Assembly: GCF_010868145.1 (NCBI RefSeq) | Contig: NZ_JAAGUY010000013.1 | Span: 62,001 to 126,000, forward strand | From: Nocardia cyriacigeorgica | Lineage (GTDB): Bacteria; Actinomycetota; Actinomycetes; Mycobacteriales; Mycobacteriaceae | Direction of reading: 5' to 3' | Length of the DNA stretch: 64,000 nt | In this document: in pieces, positions 17,211 to 29,461 of the stretch | How positions within the stretch are numbered: position 1 is the stretch's first letter | Layout: each line of letters starts with the position of its first letter | Notes under the pieces: model-generated | What the model saw: only the letters and a program-made list of their open reading frames with translations | The model's database searches: none | What the model was told of the DNA's origin: nothing | Program-made: the position numbers and the translations under genes

Positions 17211-17250
17211 CATCCTTTAACGGACCGTCCGGTGAGGCGGGGAAGGAGGT
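17211..17250 (+). ncRNA. PyrR-binding leader RNA sequestering the pyrR ribosome-binding site
   Basis: The leader contains TCCTT (17213-17217), an internal CGGACCGTCCGGTGAGGC segment and AAGGA (17243-17247). The outer arms pair and the right arm is the pyrR Shine-Dalgarno. The inner loop resembles the PyrR anti-antiterminator consensus (ARUCCnGnGAGGYU). In Mycobacterium smegmatis, PyrR binding at such a site represses translation, and the layout here fits that mechanism rather than transcription attenuation. Confidence 0.75.
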
Positions 17251-17254
17251 CGGC

Positions 17255-17932
17255 ATGGCTGTGCCCGAAGAACGGGCAGCCGCGTCGGGCGCTGCCGAGG
17301 CCGAATCGTCGGCAGGCAGCAGCGACGCGAGCGGGGCATCAACCCCCGCGGAGCGACACACCCCGGAATGGGTGTCGGCGGGACGGGAACTGTTGTCCCC
17401 CTCCGACGTCGGTCGCACCATTGCGCGCATCGCGCACCAGGTCATCGAGAAGACCGCCCTCGATTCGGGTGATCCCGCCGCACCACGGGTGGTGCTGATC
17501 GGCATCCCGACCCGCGGCACCACCCTCGCGGCCAGGCTCGCGGACAAGATCGAGGAATTCTCCGGTGTTCGCCCCGCACTCGGGTCGCTGGACATCACCC
17601 TCTACCGCGACGACCTGCGCAGCAGGCCGCACCGCCCGCTCGAACGCACCTCCGTCCCCGAGGGCGGCATCGAAGACGCGCTGGTCGTCCTCGTCGACGA
17701 TGTGCTGTTCTCCGGCCGCACTGTCCGCTCGGCCCTCGACGGCCTGCGCGACCTCGGCCGCCCCCGCGCCGTGCAGCTCGCGGTCCTGGTGGACCGCGGC
17801 CACCGCGAACTGCCGATCCGCGCGGACTTCGTCGGCAAGAACGTGCCGACCGCCCGCAGCGAGGACATCTCGGTCCTGCTCACCGAACATGACGGCCGCG
17901 ACGGTGTGTACCTGCACCAGGAGGAAGCGTGA
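17255..17932 (+). CDS. pyrR: Bifunctional pyr operon regulator / uracil phosphoribosyltransferase
   Basis: PyrR binds pyr leader RNA when UMP is plentiful and can also make UMP from uracil and PRPP. The 225-residue protein has the PRPP-binding motif VVLVDDVLFSGRTVRSALD, preceded by SLDITLYRDDL, and IGIPTRGTTLAARLADKIE. A 40-residue Ser/Ala-rich extension precedes the family N-terminus. The ATG at 17255 follows GGAAGGAGG. Its stop overlaps the pyrB GTG by four bases. Confidence 0.96.
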   Translation: MAVPEERAAASGAAEAESSAGSSDASGASTPAERHTPEWVSAGRELLSPSDVGRTIARIAHQVIEKTALDSGDPAAPRVVLIGIPTRGTTLAARLADKIEEFSGVRPALGSLDITLYRDDLRSRPHRPLERTSVPEGGIEDALVVLVDDVLFSGRTVRSALDGLRDLGRPRAVQLAVLVDRGHRELPIRADFVGKNVPTARSEDISVLLTEHDGRDGVYLHQEEA

Positions 17933-18885
17933 GGCACTTACTGACGGTCACCGATCTGGATCGGGCCACCGCCACCGAGCTACTCGACGAAGCCGAACGT
18001 TTCGAACAGGCGCTGCTGGGTCGTGAGGTCCGCAAACTGCCGACCCTGCGTGGCCGCACCGTGATGACGGTGTTCTTCGAGAACTCCACCCGTACCCGGG
18101 TCTCGTTCGAGGTCGCGGGCAAATGGATGAGCGCCGACGTCATCAATGTCAGCGCGAGCAGTTCCTCGGTCGCCAAGGGGGAGTCACTGCGCGATACCGC
18201 GCTCACCCTGCACGCCGCGGGCGCCGACGCACTGATCGTGCGCCATCCCGCCTCGGGTGCGGCGCATCAGATCGCACGCTGGTTCGAGGACTGGGCACAG
18301 ACCGCGGGCGGATCGGTTCCCGCGGTCATCAATGCCGGTGACGGCACACACCAGCACCCCACCCAGGCACTGCTGGACGCGCTCACCCTGCGTCAGCGCC
18401 TCGGCACCATCGACGGCAAGCGGGTGGTGCTCGTCGGTGACATCCTGCACAGCAGAGTCGCCCGATCCAATGCCTTCCTGTTGTCCACCCTCGGCGCGGA
18501 GGTGGTGCTGGTCGCACCGCGCACGCTGCTGCCGATCGGCGTGGACAGCTGGCCGGTGCGGATCTCGCACAGCCTCGACGCCGAACTGCCCGGCGCGGAC
18601 GCGGTGCTGATGCTGCGAGTGCAGGCCGAACGGATGAACGGCGGCTTCTTCCCGTCGGCGCGCGAGTACGCGGTGAACTACGGCTTGTCCGAGCGCAGGC
18701 TCGCTCTGCTGGACGAGCATGCGGTGGTGCTGCATCCCGGCCCGATGCTGCGCGGTATGGAAATCGCGTCGTCGGTGGCGGATTCGCCCAAGGCCGCGGT
18801 GCTGCAACAGGTGACGAACGGAGTGCATATGCGAATGGCGGTGCTGTTCCGGCTGCTGGTCGGTACCCAGGAGGCGGTGGCGTGA
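17929..18885 (+). CDS. pyrB: Aspartate carbamoyltransferase catalytic subunit
   Basis: PyrB condenses aspartate and carbamoyl phosphate, the committed step of pyrimidine synthesis. The 318-residue protein carries the carbamoyl-phosphate motif FFENSTRTRVSFE, GDGTHQHPTQALLD, and HPGPMLRGMEI near the C-terminus. The GTG start overlaps pyrR (GTGA) and the stop overlaps pyrC in the same way, indicating translational coupling. No pyrI regulatory subunit is present, as usual in this group. Confidence 0.97.
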   Translation: MRHLLTVTDLDRATATELLDEAERFEQALLGREVRKLPTLRGRTVMTVFFENSTRTRVSFEVAGKWMSADVINVSASSSSVAKGESLRDTALTLHAAGADALIVRHPASGAAHQIARWFEDWAQTAGGSVPAVINAGDGTHQHPTQALLDALTLRQRLGTIDGKRVVLVGDILHSRVARSNAFLLSTLGAEVVLVAPRTLLPIGVDSWPVRISHSLDAELPGADAVLMLRVQAERMNGGFFPSAREYAVNYGLSERRLALLDEHAVVLHPGPMLRGMEIASSVADSPKAAVLQQVTNGVHMRMAVLFRLLVGTQEAVA

Positions 18886-20201
18886 GCTCCGTGTTGCTGA
18901 AGGGCGTGCTGGTCTACGGCGAGGGCGAGCCGGTCGACGTTCTGGTCGCCGACGGTGAGATTCGCGAGATCGCCACCGACCTCGGTGTCATCGACGGGGC
19001 CGAGACCATCGACGGCAAGGGGGAGGTCCTGCTGCCCGGTTTCGTCGACCTGCACACCCACCTGCGTGAACCCGGACGCGAGGACACCGAGACCATCGAG
19101 TCCGGTTCGGCGGCGGCCGCACTCGGCGGCTACACCGCGGTCTTCGCGATGGCCAACACCAACCCGGTGGCCGATTCGCATGTGGTCACCGATCATGTGT
19201 GGCGGCGTGGTCAGGAAGTCGGCCTGGTCGACGTCTATCCGGTCGGTGCGGTCACGGTCGGACTCGCGGGCAAGCAGCTCGCCGAGATGGGCACCATGGC
19301 CGCCGGGATCGGCGCGGTGCGGATGTTCTCCGATGACGGCCACTGCGTCTACGACCCGCTGATCATGCGTCGTGCGCTGGAATACGCGAACTCGCTCGGC
19401 GTGCTGATCGCCCAGCACGCGGAGGAACCGCGGCTGACGGTCGGCGCCGTGGCGCATGAGGGCCCCACCGCGGCCCGGCTCGGGCTGGCAGGCTGGCCCC
19501 GCGCCGCCGAGGAATCCATCGTCGCCCGTGACGCCCTGCTCGCTCGCGATGCCGGCGCCAGGGTCCACATCTGCCACGCCTCGACGGCGGGCACGGTGGA
19601 ACTGCTGAAATGGGCCAAGGCCCAGGGCATCTCGATCACTGCCGAGGTCACGCCGCACCACCTGTTGCTCGACGACTCGCGGCTGGAGACCTACGACGCG
19701 GTCAACAAGGTCAATCCGCCGCTGCGCGAGGCCTCCGACGCCGTCGCGCTGCGGCAGGCGCTGGCCGAGGGCATTCTCGACTGCGTCGCCACCGACCACG
19801 CACCCCACGCCGAGCAGGACAAGTGCTGCGAATTCGCCGCCGCCCGCCCCGGAATGCTCGGACTGGAGACCGCCCTGTCGATCGTGGTGGAGACCATGGT
19901 CCGGCCCGGTCTGCTGGACTGGCGCGGTGTGGCGAAGGTGATGAGCGAGCGGCCCGCCGAGATCGTCGGGCTGGACGGACATGGCCGGCCGATCGCGGTC
20001 GGTGAACCGGCCAACCTGGTGCTGGTCGACCCCGACACCACCTGGACAGTGCGCCCGAAGGAACTGGCGAGCATCTCCGACAACACGCCCTACGCGGACA
20101 TGACGCTGCCGGCGCGCGTCACCACCACGATGTTGCGCGGCCGGATCACCGCCCGCGACGGTGCGGCGGTGCCTGCGGCACTGGCCGGAGGTGACGTGTA
20201 A
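18882..20201 (+). CDS. pyrC: Dihydroorotase
   Basis: PyrC cyclises carbamoyl-aspartate to dihydroorotate with a binuclear zinc site. The 439-residue protein is a type I dihydroorotase. It has the first His pair in VDLHTHLREPG, further ligands in AQHAEE and ICHASTAGTVE, and the catalytic Asp in CVATDHAPHAEQDK. It starts with GTG overlapping pyrB, and its TAA shares one base with the next ATG. Confidence 0.97.
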   Translation: MSSVLLKGVLVYGEGEPVDVLVADGEIREIATDLGVIDGAETIDGKGEVLLPGFVDLHTHLREPGREDTETIESGSAAAALGGYTAVFAMANTNPVADSHVVTDHVWRRGQEVGLVDVYPVGAVTVGLAGKQLAEMGTMAAGIGAVRMFSDDGHCVYDPLIMRRALEYANSLGVLIAQHAEEPRLTVGAVAHEGPTAARLGLAGWPRAAEESIVARDALLARDAGARVHICHASTAGTVELLKWAKAQGISITAEVTPHHLLLDDSRLETYDAVNKVNPPLREASDAVALRQALAEGILDCVATDHAPHAEQDKCCEFAAARPGMLGLETALSIVVETMVRPGLLDWRGVAKVMSERPAEIVGLDGHGRPIAVGEPANLVLVDPDTTWTVRPKELASISDNTPYADMTLPARVTTTMLRGRITARDGAAVPAALAGGDV

Positions 20202-20695
20202 TGGAGCGGACACTGTGGGTGGTCGGCCTGCTGCTCTTCTGGGCGGTGCTGATCTATCTGATGTACCGCGGCTGGCAGAACCGCGCGCAGCGCCAGGCCG
20301 CGCGGATCGGTGAACTGCCGCCGGTCCCGCAGGAGCTGGGCGCTCAGGTGCTGGAACCGACCACCGGCCTCTACCTCGGCAGCACCATGGCGCCGAGCTG
20401 GCAGGACCGGATCGCGGTCGGTGATCTCGGCTTTCGAGCCACCGCCGAACTCACCAGGTTCGAGCGGGGCATCCTGCTGGAGCGCGACGGCGCGGCGGTG
20501 ATCTGGATTCCTCAGGAGTCCATCACGGCGGTGCGCACCGAACGCGGCCATGCGGGCAAGGTGATGACCGAAGATGGTGTGCTGGTGATTCGCTGGAAAC
20601 TGCCGACCGGAACCGAGATAGATACCGGTTTCCGAGGTGACGACAAGACGGTGTATCCGGCGTGGGCACGGGTGACGACGGGAGACGAGGGATGA
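20201..20695 (+). CDS. Single-pass membrane protein of the pyr operon (Rv1382-like)
   Basis: The 164-residue protein has one N-terminal membrane helix (LWVVGLLLFWAVLIYLMYRGW), a basic stretch, and a soluble domain of mostly beta strands that looks PH-like. A similar small membrane protein lies at the same place, between pyrC and carA, in mycobacteria (Rv1382). Its role is unknown. It overlaps both neighbours by one and four bases, so it is translated with the pyrimidine enzymes. It may tether or assemble them, but that is speculation. Confidence 0.85.
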   Translation: MERTLWVVGLLLFWAVLIYLMYRGWQNRAQRQAARIGELPPVPQELGAQVLEPTTGLYLGSTMAPSWQDRIAVGDLGFRATAELTRFERGILLERDGAAVIWIPQESITAVRTERGHAGKVMTEDGVLVIRWKLPTGTEIDTGFRGDDKTVYPAWARVTTGDEG

Positions 20696-21806
20696 AGCAA
20701 GAAGCGGCTTTGGTGCTGGAGGACGGCCGGGTATTCCGTGGCACGGCCTACGGCGCCGTCGGCGAAACACTCGGTGAGGCGGTGTTCTGCACCGCGATGA
20801 CCGGCTACCAGGAGACCCTCACCGACCCCAGCTATCACCGCCAGATCGTGGTGGCCACGGCCCCACAGATCGGCAACACCGGCTGGAACGACGAGGACGA
20901 CGAGTCCGGCAAGATCTGGGTCGCCGGCTACGCGGTGCGCGACCCGGCACGCCGCGCCTCCAACTGGCGCGCCACCCGCACCCTGCCCGATGAGCTGGAT
21001 CGCCAGGACATCGTCGGTATCGCGGGCATCGATACCCGCGCGGTGGTGCGCCATCTGCGCACCCGCGGTTCGATGAAGGCAGGCATTTTCAGCGGTGACG
21101 CCGTCGCCGCCACCGTCGACGAGCTGGTGGCCAGGGTCAACGGCCAGCCGTCCATGCTCGGCGCGGACTTGGCCGAGGAGGTCAGCACCGACGGGCTCTA
21201 CACCATCGAACCCAGTGGCGACCACCGCTTCACCGTGGTGGCGGTCGATCTCGGGATCAAGACCAACACCCCGCGCATGTTCGCCGAACGCGGCATCCGG
21301 GTGCATGTGGTGCCGTCGAGCACCTCGTTCGACCAGATCCGGGAGCTGAATCCCAACGGCGTGTTCCTCTCCAACGGCCCGGGTGACCCGGCCACCCAGG
21401 ACGGCGCGGTCGAACTCACCCGCGAGATCCTCGGTGCGGGTCTGCCGCTGTTCGGCATCTGCTTCGGCAACCAGATCCTGGGCCGGGCACTCGGCCGCGG
21501 GACCTACAAGATGAAGTTCGGCCATCGCGGCATCAACATCCCGGTCGTCGAACACGAGACCGGCCGCATCTCGATCACCGCGCAGAACCACGGCTTCGCC
21601 CTCGAAGGCGAGCAGGGGGAACAGTTCGACACCCCCTTCGGCAAGGCCGAGGTCAGCCACGTCTGCGCCAATGACGGCACCGTCGAGGGTGTGCGCCTGG
21701 TCGACGGCCGCGCATTCTCCGTGCAGTACCACCCCGAAGCCGCCGCCGGCCCCCATGACGCCGCGTACTTGTTCGACCGTTTCGCCGGTCTGATGGAAGG
21801 AGCCTG

Positions 21807-21807
<1 letters not shown>
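20692..21807 (+). CDS. carA: Carbamoyl-phosphate synthase small (glutaminase) subunit
   Basis: CarA hydrolyses glutamine and passes ammonia to CarB. The 371-residue protein has the N-terminal CPSase domain (AVFCTAMTGYQETLTDPSYH) and a class I amidotransferase domain. The nucleophile Cys is in LFGICFGNQILGRALG and the catalytic His-Glu pair in VQYHPEA. The ATG at 20692 overlaps the preceding gene by four bases; an upstream in-frame start at 20662 is unlikely. Confidence 0.97.
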
Positions 21808-25148
<3,341 letters not shown>

Positions 25149-25177
25149 ACCACGAACAGGAGAACGGAGCGGGATCG

Positions 25178-26002
25178 GTGAAGACCTTCGGCGACCGGCT
25201 ACAGCACGCCATGCGGCATTTCGGGCCGCTGTGTGTCGGCATCGATCCGCATCCCGGCCTGCTGTCCCAGTGGGGCCTGACCGACGACGTGGACGGTCTG
25301 GAGGCCTTCGCGGAGATCTGCGTCGAAGCCTTCGACGGCTGCGTCGCACTGGTCAAACCACAGGTGGCGTTCTTCGAGGTGTACGGCGCGGGCGGGATCG
25401 GTGTGCTCGAGCGCACCATCGAGGTGCTGCGTGATTCCGGCACCCTGGTGCTGGCCGATGCCAAACGCGGCGATATCGGCTCCACCATGGACGCTTACGC
25501 CCGTGCCTGGCTCGGTGACGGCCCGTTGGGCTCGGATGCGGTGACGGTGTCGCCGTATCTGGGCTTCGGCTCGCTGAACCCGGCCCTCGAGCTGGCGCAG
25601 GCCAATCACCGCGGTGTGTTCGTGCTCGCAGCGACCTCGAACCCGGAAGGCGCCGAACTGCAGCGCGTCATCGCAGGCGACGGCCGCACCATCGCTCAGA
25701 CGATGGTCGACGCCGCCGCGGCCCGCAACGCGGATACCGCCTTCGGTTCGGTCGGTGTCGTTGTCGGTGCCACGCTCACCGAGGCACCCGATGTGAGCGC
25801 GCTCAACGGGCCGATCCTCATGCCGGGTGTCGGCGCCCAGGGCGGGGGAGCGGAGTCGATTCGCGCCCTCGTCCCCGACCACCTGCTGCACGGCGTGGTC
25901 CCCAACGTCTCGCGTGAGGTACTGCGCGAGGGTCCCTCGGTCCCCGCGCTGCGCGATCGACTCACCGCCCTGCAGGAAGACTTCGCCTTCCTCCAGGCTT
26001 GA
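25178..26002 (+). CDS. pyrF: Orotidine 5'-phosphate decarboxylase
   Basis: PyrF decarboxylates OMP to UMP, the last step of de novo synthesis. The 274-residue protein is the long type-2 family found in actinobacteria, with the catalytic VLADAKRGDIGSTM motif and LCVGIDPHP. The GTG at 25178 gives an N-terminus like mycobacterial PyrF. A second possible GTG at 25145 overlaps the carB stop in the manner of this operon and would add 11 residues. The orotate-forming genes pyrD and pyrE are not in this window. Confidence 0.95.
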   Translation: MKTFGDRLQHAMRHFGPLCVGIDPHPGLLSQWGLTDDVDGLEAFAEICVEAFDGCVALVKPQVAFFEVYGAGGIGVLERTIEVLRDSGTLVLADAKRGDIGSTMDAYARAWLGDGPLGSDAVTVSPYLGFGSLNPALELAQANHRGVFVLAATSNPEGAELQRVIAGDGRTIAQTMVDAAAARNADTAFGSVGVVVGATLTEAPDVSALNGPILMPGVGAQGGGAESIRALVPDHLLHGVVPNVSREVLREGPSVPALRDRLTALQEDFAFLQA

Positions 26003-26198
26003 TTCTGCGCGAGCAGTACACGATCGCGGCGTTCGTCGCGGCGATTCGCGTCGGGATGTCTCATGCACGACGCATCGGCCGTGGTGCTGGTGTCGGCGTC
26101 ACGGCGGTGGGATGCTGTGGAGGTTGGACGGGGGATCGTCGGCGGGGCAACGACCGGCGGTTCGTCCACACGGCACCTCGCTCTTGCGGGGGACATCA

Positions 26199-26229
26199 GG
26201 TCCGGCCCGCCCACCCCTCGGGCCGGGCC
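26199..26229 (+). terminator. Hairpin downstream of the pyr operon
   Basis: The arms GGTCCGGCCCG and CGGGCCGGGCC form an 11-pair stem with one G-U pair around a nine-base loop. It lies 197 bases after pyrF and has no T tract. It is the only strong hairpin I found in this gap. Confidence 0.55.
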
Positions 26230-26909
26230 TGATTCGTGTCCGCGACCGTGCGAGCCGACGCGGAGCGTCTTCCGAACCGGCGCGTGCCGGTGGTGTTCAC
26301 GCCGAGTGTGCTTCCTGGTGCCCTGAGGGATCGCTGAAACGCCGAGTGGTCAGTTATGGGGGAAATATCGGGGGACGCCGTGTCGCTCCCCGTAGACGTG
26401 TCCACCGGCCCGTGCGGCCCTGTTCGGATCGGCCGACCGTGTGTTGCGGGCCGGCACTGACACCGTCGCAGCAACCGATGATGCCCGGATGAGGGGTGTC
26501 GGCAAGACCCTGTTCGCAGGCACTCGCGACGTCCGGAGTCGCCCGCAGAGTGCTCGGTGTGCGACACGCGTGTGATTCCTGGGGCGACACGCAGAAATTT
26601 TCCAGAAAGTTCCTGGTCGGGAGGTTTTGAGTTTGCCAGCGGCGTGTCGGGCTCCGTGGCAACCGGTCCGCTAATTCGTTCCGTGTACGAAAACGCCCTG
26701 CTGACAGGCTGTTTCGTGCATTCGAACCGGTGTTCGGGAGGGTGGGCGAGCCGGGTCGGGCATTGCCTCCGGCGTCCCCTACGGCATCGTCGAATCATGC
26801 GCTGACCTGGGGGGTGGGTTCGCAATCGGCCGGAGTCGTGGGTACGGTCGCTGTCACTGCCGGGTTATCGGGCAGTAGTTGATGCAATGAACGATGAGAC
26901 GGAGGAACC
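26230..26909. other. Long gene-free region upstream of mihF
   Basis: Together with the 196 bases after pyrF, about 900 bases between pyrF and mihF hold no reading frame with a recognisable domain or codon-bias pattern. Base composition is lower in GC around 26590-26720 than in the flanking genes. It contains a LexA-like box (26722-26737), the dyad TTCGT-N7-ACGAA just upstream of it, and ACTGCC-N9-GGCAGT (26856-26876) close to mihF. A long leader, a small RNA, or several promoters for the abundant nucleoid protein are possible. Confidence 0.5.
26722..26737. promoter_or_regulatory. LexA-like box in the pre-mihF region
   Basis: TCGAACCGGTGTTCGG matches the LexA consensus TCGAAC-N4-GTTCGA in 11 of 12 fixed positions. 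No annotated gene starts close by; mihF begins 173 bases downstream. Confidence 0.5.
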
Positions 26910-27230
26910 GTGGCCCTTCCCCAGCTGACTGACGAGCAGCGCGCCGCTGCTTTGGAGAAGGCGGCTGCCGCTCGCCGCGCTCGGGCGGAGCTCAAGGAGC
27001 GCTTGAAGCGTGGCGGCACCGACCTGAAGAAGGTCCTCGCCGACGCCGAGACCGATGAGATCATCGGCAAGATGAAGGTGTCCGCCCTGCTGGAAGCCCT
27101 GCCCAAGGTCGGCAAGGTCAAGGCGGCGGAGATCATGACCGAGCTGGAGATCGCTCCCACCCGCCGTCTGCGCGGCCTGGGCGATCGGCAGCGCAAGGCC
27201 CTGCTGGCCAAGTTCGACCTCGGCGCCTGA
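26910..27230 (+). CDS. mihF: Actinobacterial integration host factor (mIHF)
   Basis: mIHF is an abundant, sequence-tolerant DNA-binding protein that shapes the nucleoid and supports phage integration. The 106-residue protein matches the family along its length. It has an Ala/Arg-rich helix (EQRAAALEKAAAARRARAELKERLKRG) and a helix-two-turn-helix (SALLEALPKVGKVKAAEIMTELEIAPTRRLRGLG). The GTG start follows GGAGG. It is directly followed by gmk, the usual actinobacterial order. Confidence 0.95.
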   Translation: MALPQLTDEQRAAALEKAAAARRARAELKERLKRGGTDLKKVLADAETDEIIGKMKVSALLEALPKVGKVKAAEIMTELEIAPTRRLRGLGDRQRKALLAKFDLGA

Positions 27231-27251
27231 CAACCGCCGGTGGTCGAACAC

Positions 27252-27824
27252 ATGACGAAGGGTCGGCTGGTTGTTCTGGTCGGCCCCTCGGCCGTGGGCA
27301 AATCCACCGTGGTGCGCTGCGTTCGTGAACGTCTACCGCACCTGGTGTTCAGTGTGTCGGCCACGACCCGGGCCCCCCGGCCCGGGGAGGTCGACGGCCG
27401 TGACTACCGGTTCGTCACCCGCGCCGATTTCGACGCGATGATCGAAGCCGGTGACCTGCTCGAATGGGCCGACATCCACGGCGGACTGCAGCGCTCCGGA
27501 ACCCCGGCCGTACCAGTACGTGAGGCATTGGCCGCAGGCCTGCCCGTCCTGGTCGAGGTCGACCTGGAAGGCGCTCGTTCGGTGCGCAAGGCGATGCCCG
27601 AGGCGATGCTGGTGTTCCTGGCCCCGCCGAGCTGGGATGAACTGGTCTCCCGGCTGCGCTCGCGCGGCACCGAATCGCCGGAGGTCATCGAGCGCAGGCT
27701 CGAGACCGCGCGGACCGAACTGGCCGCCTGTGACGAGTTCGACATCGTCATCGTGAACGACGAGGTGACCAGTGCCTGCGAGCAGTTGGTATCGTTGTTC
27801 GTTAGCACAAATTCGAGTTCGTGA
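27252..27824 (+). CDS. gmk: Guanylate kinase
   Basis: Gmk phosphorylates GMP to GDP. The 190-residue protein has Walker A GPSAVGKST, the GMP-binding SVSATTRAPRPGEVDGRDYRFV segment, and the lid region LRSRGTESPEVIERRL. The ATG at 27252 has GGTGG eight bases upstream and is preferred; a GTG at 27240 would add four residues without a ribosome-binding site. The position after mihF and before rpoZ is conserved. Confidence 0.96.
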   Translation: MTKGRLVVLVGPSAVGKSTVVRCVRERLPHLVFSVSATTRAPRPGEVDGRDYRFVTRADFDAMIEAGDLLEWADIHGGLQRSGTPAVPVREALAAGLPVLVEVDLEGARSVRKAMPEAMLVFLAPPSWDELVSRLRSRGTESPEVIERRLETARTELAACDEFDIVIVNDEVTSACEQLVSLFVSTNSSS

Positions 27825-27871
27825 CATCAGTCCGCGACAACATCGGTAAACAACCCGCAGGAGCCCCCCTA

Positions 27872-28153
27872 GTGAGCAGTTCGGACACTCTCGCCGCGCC
27901 CGCCTACGACACTCCGATCGGCCTCACGAACCCGCCGATCGACGAGCTGCTCGAGCGCACTTCGTCCAAGTACGCCCTTGTCATCTACGCCGCCAAGCGG
28001 GCACGTCAGATCAACGACTACTACAACCAGCTCGGTGACGGCATCCTCGAGTACGTCGGCCCGCTGGTCGAGCCCGTCGCGCAGGAGAAGCCGCTGTCGG
28101 TGGCCATGCGTGAAATCCACTCCGACCTGCTCGAGCACACCGAAGGCGAGTGA
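27872..28153 (+). CDS. rpoZ: RNA polymerase omega subunit
   Basis: Omega stabilises the beta-prime subunit during RNA polymerase assembly. The product contains TNPPIDELLERTSSKYALVIYAAKRARQINDYYNQLG, the actinobacterial omega core, and ends EKPLSVAMREIHSDLLEHTEGE. The GTG at 27872 has AGGAG nine bases upstream and gives 93 residues. A GTG at 27821 that overlaps the gmk stop would add 17 residues and cannot be excluded. Confidence 0.96.
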   Translation: MSSSDTLAAPAYDTPIGLTNPPIDELLERTSSKYALVIYAAKRARQINDYYNQLGDGILEYVGPLVEPVAQEKPLSVAMREIHSDLLEHTEGE

Positions 28154-28237
28154 CCTCGTCCCGGTGAGCCCGGTGCGCGTCACTGTCGCTCGCCGGGCAG
28201 ACCGGGCGCTGGTGTCCCGCACAACACAGGAGGCGCA

Positions 28238-29461
28238 ATGACCACACGGGTCGTTGTCGGGGTCGGCGGGGGCATCGCCGCCTACAAGGCGTGCGCTCTC
28301 GTGCGCCGCTTCACCGAAACCGGACACCAGGTCCGGGTGATTCCCACCCAATCGGCCCTGGAGTTCGTTGGCAAAGCTACCTTCGAGGCGCTGTCGGGCA
28401 ACCCCGTGCACACCGGGGTCTTCGCCGACGTGCCCGAGGTTCCGCATGTGCGGCTCGGTCAGGAAGCCGACCTCGTCGTCATCGCGCCGGCGACCGCCGA
28501 TCTGATGGCGCGCGCCGCCACCGGCCGGGCCGACGATCTGCTCACCGCCACCCTGCTCACCGCGCGATGTCCGATTCTCTTCGCGCCCGCGATGCACACC
28601 GAGATGTGGGAGCATCCGGCCACCGTCGCCAATGTCGCCACCCTGCGTGCGCACGGCGCCAATGTGATGGAACCTGCCTCGGGCCGGCTCACCGGCACCG
28701 ATACCGGTCCAGGACGGCTGCCCGAACCCGAGGAGATCTTCGGCCTGGCGACGCTGCTGCTGGAACGCGCCGACGCCATGCCGCGTGATCTCGAGGGCCG
28801 CCGGGTGGTCATTACCGCCGGTGGTACCAGGGAGCCGCTGGATCCGGTGCGTTTCCTCGGCAACCGCAGCTCCGGTAAGCAGGGGTACGCCCTGGCGCGG
28901 GTGGCCGCCCAGCGCGGGGCGCACGTCACGCTCATCGCGGGCAATACGATCGAGATGGCCGCCCCCGCGGCGGTCGAGTTGGTCCACATCACCACCGCCG
29001 ACCAGCTCAAATCCGCCGTGGACAAGCACGCGGCCGGCGCGGACGCGGTGATCATGGCGGCGGCGGTGGCCGATTTCCGGCCGACCAATGTGGCCGCCGC
29101 CAAGATCAAGAAGGGTGCCGGTGAACCCGACACCATCGCGTTGACCAAGAACGACGACATCCTCGCCGGCCTGGTCCAGGCGCGCCGCGACGGGCAGCTG
29201 CCCGGCACTGCGATCGTAGGATTCGCCGCCGAGACCGGAGATGAACACGGTGACGTGCTCACCCACGCGCGCGCCAAACTGGCCCGCAAGGGGTGCGATC
29301 TGCTGGTCGTCAATGCGGTCGGCGAGGGCAAGGCGTTCGAGGTCGATACCAACGACGGCTGGCTGCTCGGTGCCGACGGCACCGAACAGTCGCTGGATCA
29401 CGGGTCAAAGGCGCTGCTGGCGAGCCGGGTGCTCGATGCGCTCGGACCGCTGCTGAGCTGA
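28238..29461 (+). CDS. coaBC: Bifunctional phosphopantothenoylcysteine decarboxylase/synthetase
   Basis: CoaBC performs two steps of coenzyme A synthesis: CoaB joins cysteine to phosphopantothenate and CoaC decarboxylates the product with FMN. In the 407-residue protein, the N-terminal CoaC half has GVGGGIAAYKAC, the active-site His in VPHVRLGQEADL and the substrate-clamp motif APAMHTEMW, with His where many bacteria have Asn. The C-terminal CoaB half has VVITAGGTREPLDPVRFLGNRSSGKQG and the lysine segment AAAKIKKG. It follows rpoZ by 84 bases. Confidence 0.96.
   Translation: MTTRVVVGVGGGIAAYKACALVRRFTETGHQVRVIPTQSALEFVGKATFEALSGNPVHTGVFADVPEVPHVRLGQEADLVVIAPATADLMARAATGRADDLLTATLLTARCPILFAPAMHTEMWEHPATVANVATLRAHGANVMEPASGRLTGTDTGPGRLPEPEEIFGLATLLLERADAMPRDLEGRRVVITAGGTREPLDPVRFLGNRSSGKQGYALARVAAQRGAHVTLIAGNTIEMAAPAAVELVHITTADQLKSAVDKHAAGADAVIMAAAVADFRPTNVAAAKIKKGAGEPDTIALTKNDDILAGLVQARRDGQLPGTAIVGFAAETGDEHGDVLTHARAKLARKGCDLLVVNAVGEGKAFEVDTNDGWLLGADGTEQSLDHGSKALLASRVLDALGPLLS

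Noticed and set aside
26196..26825. 209-codon minus-strand frame in the pre-mihF gap
   Set aside because: It is Arg/Pro/Ser-rich with no hydrophobic pattern or domain and no ribosome-binding site.
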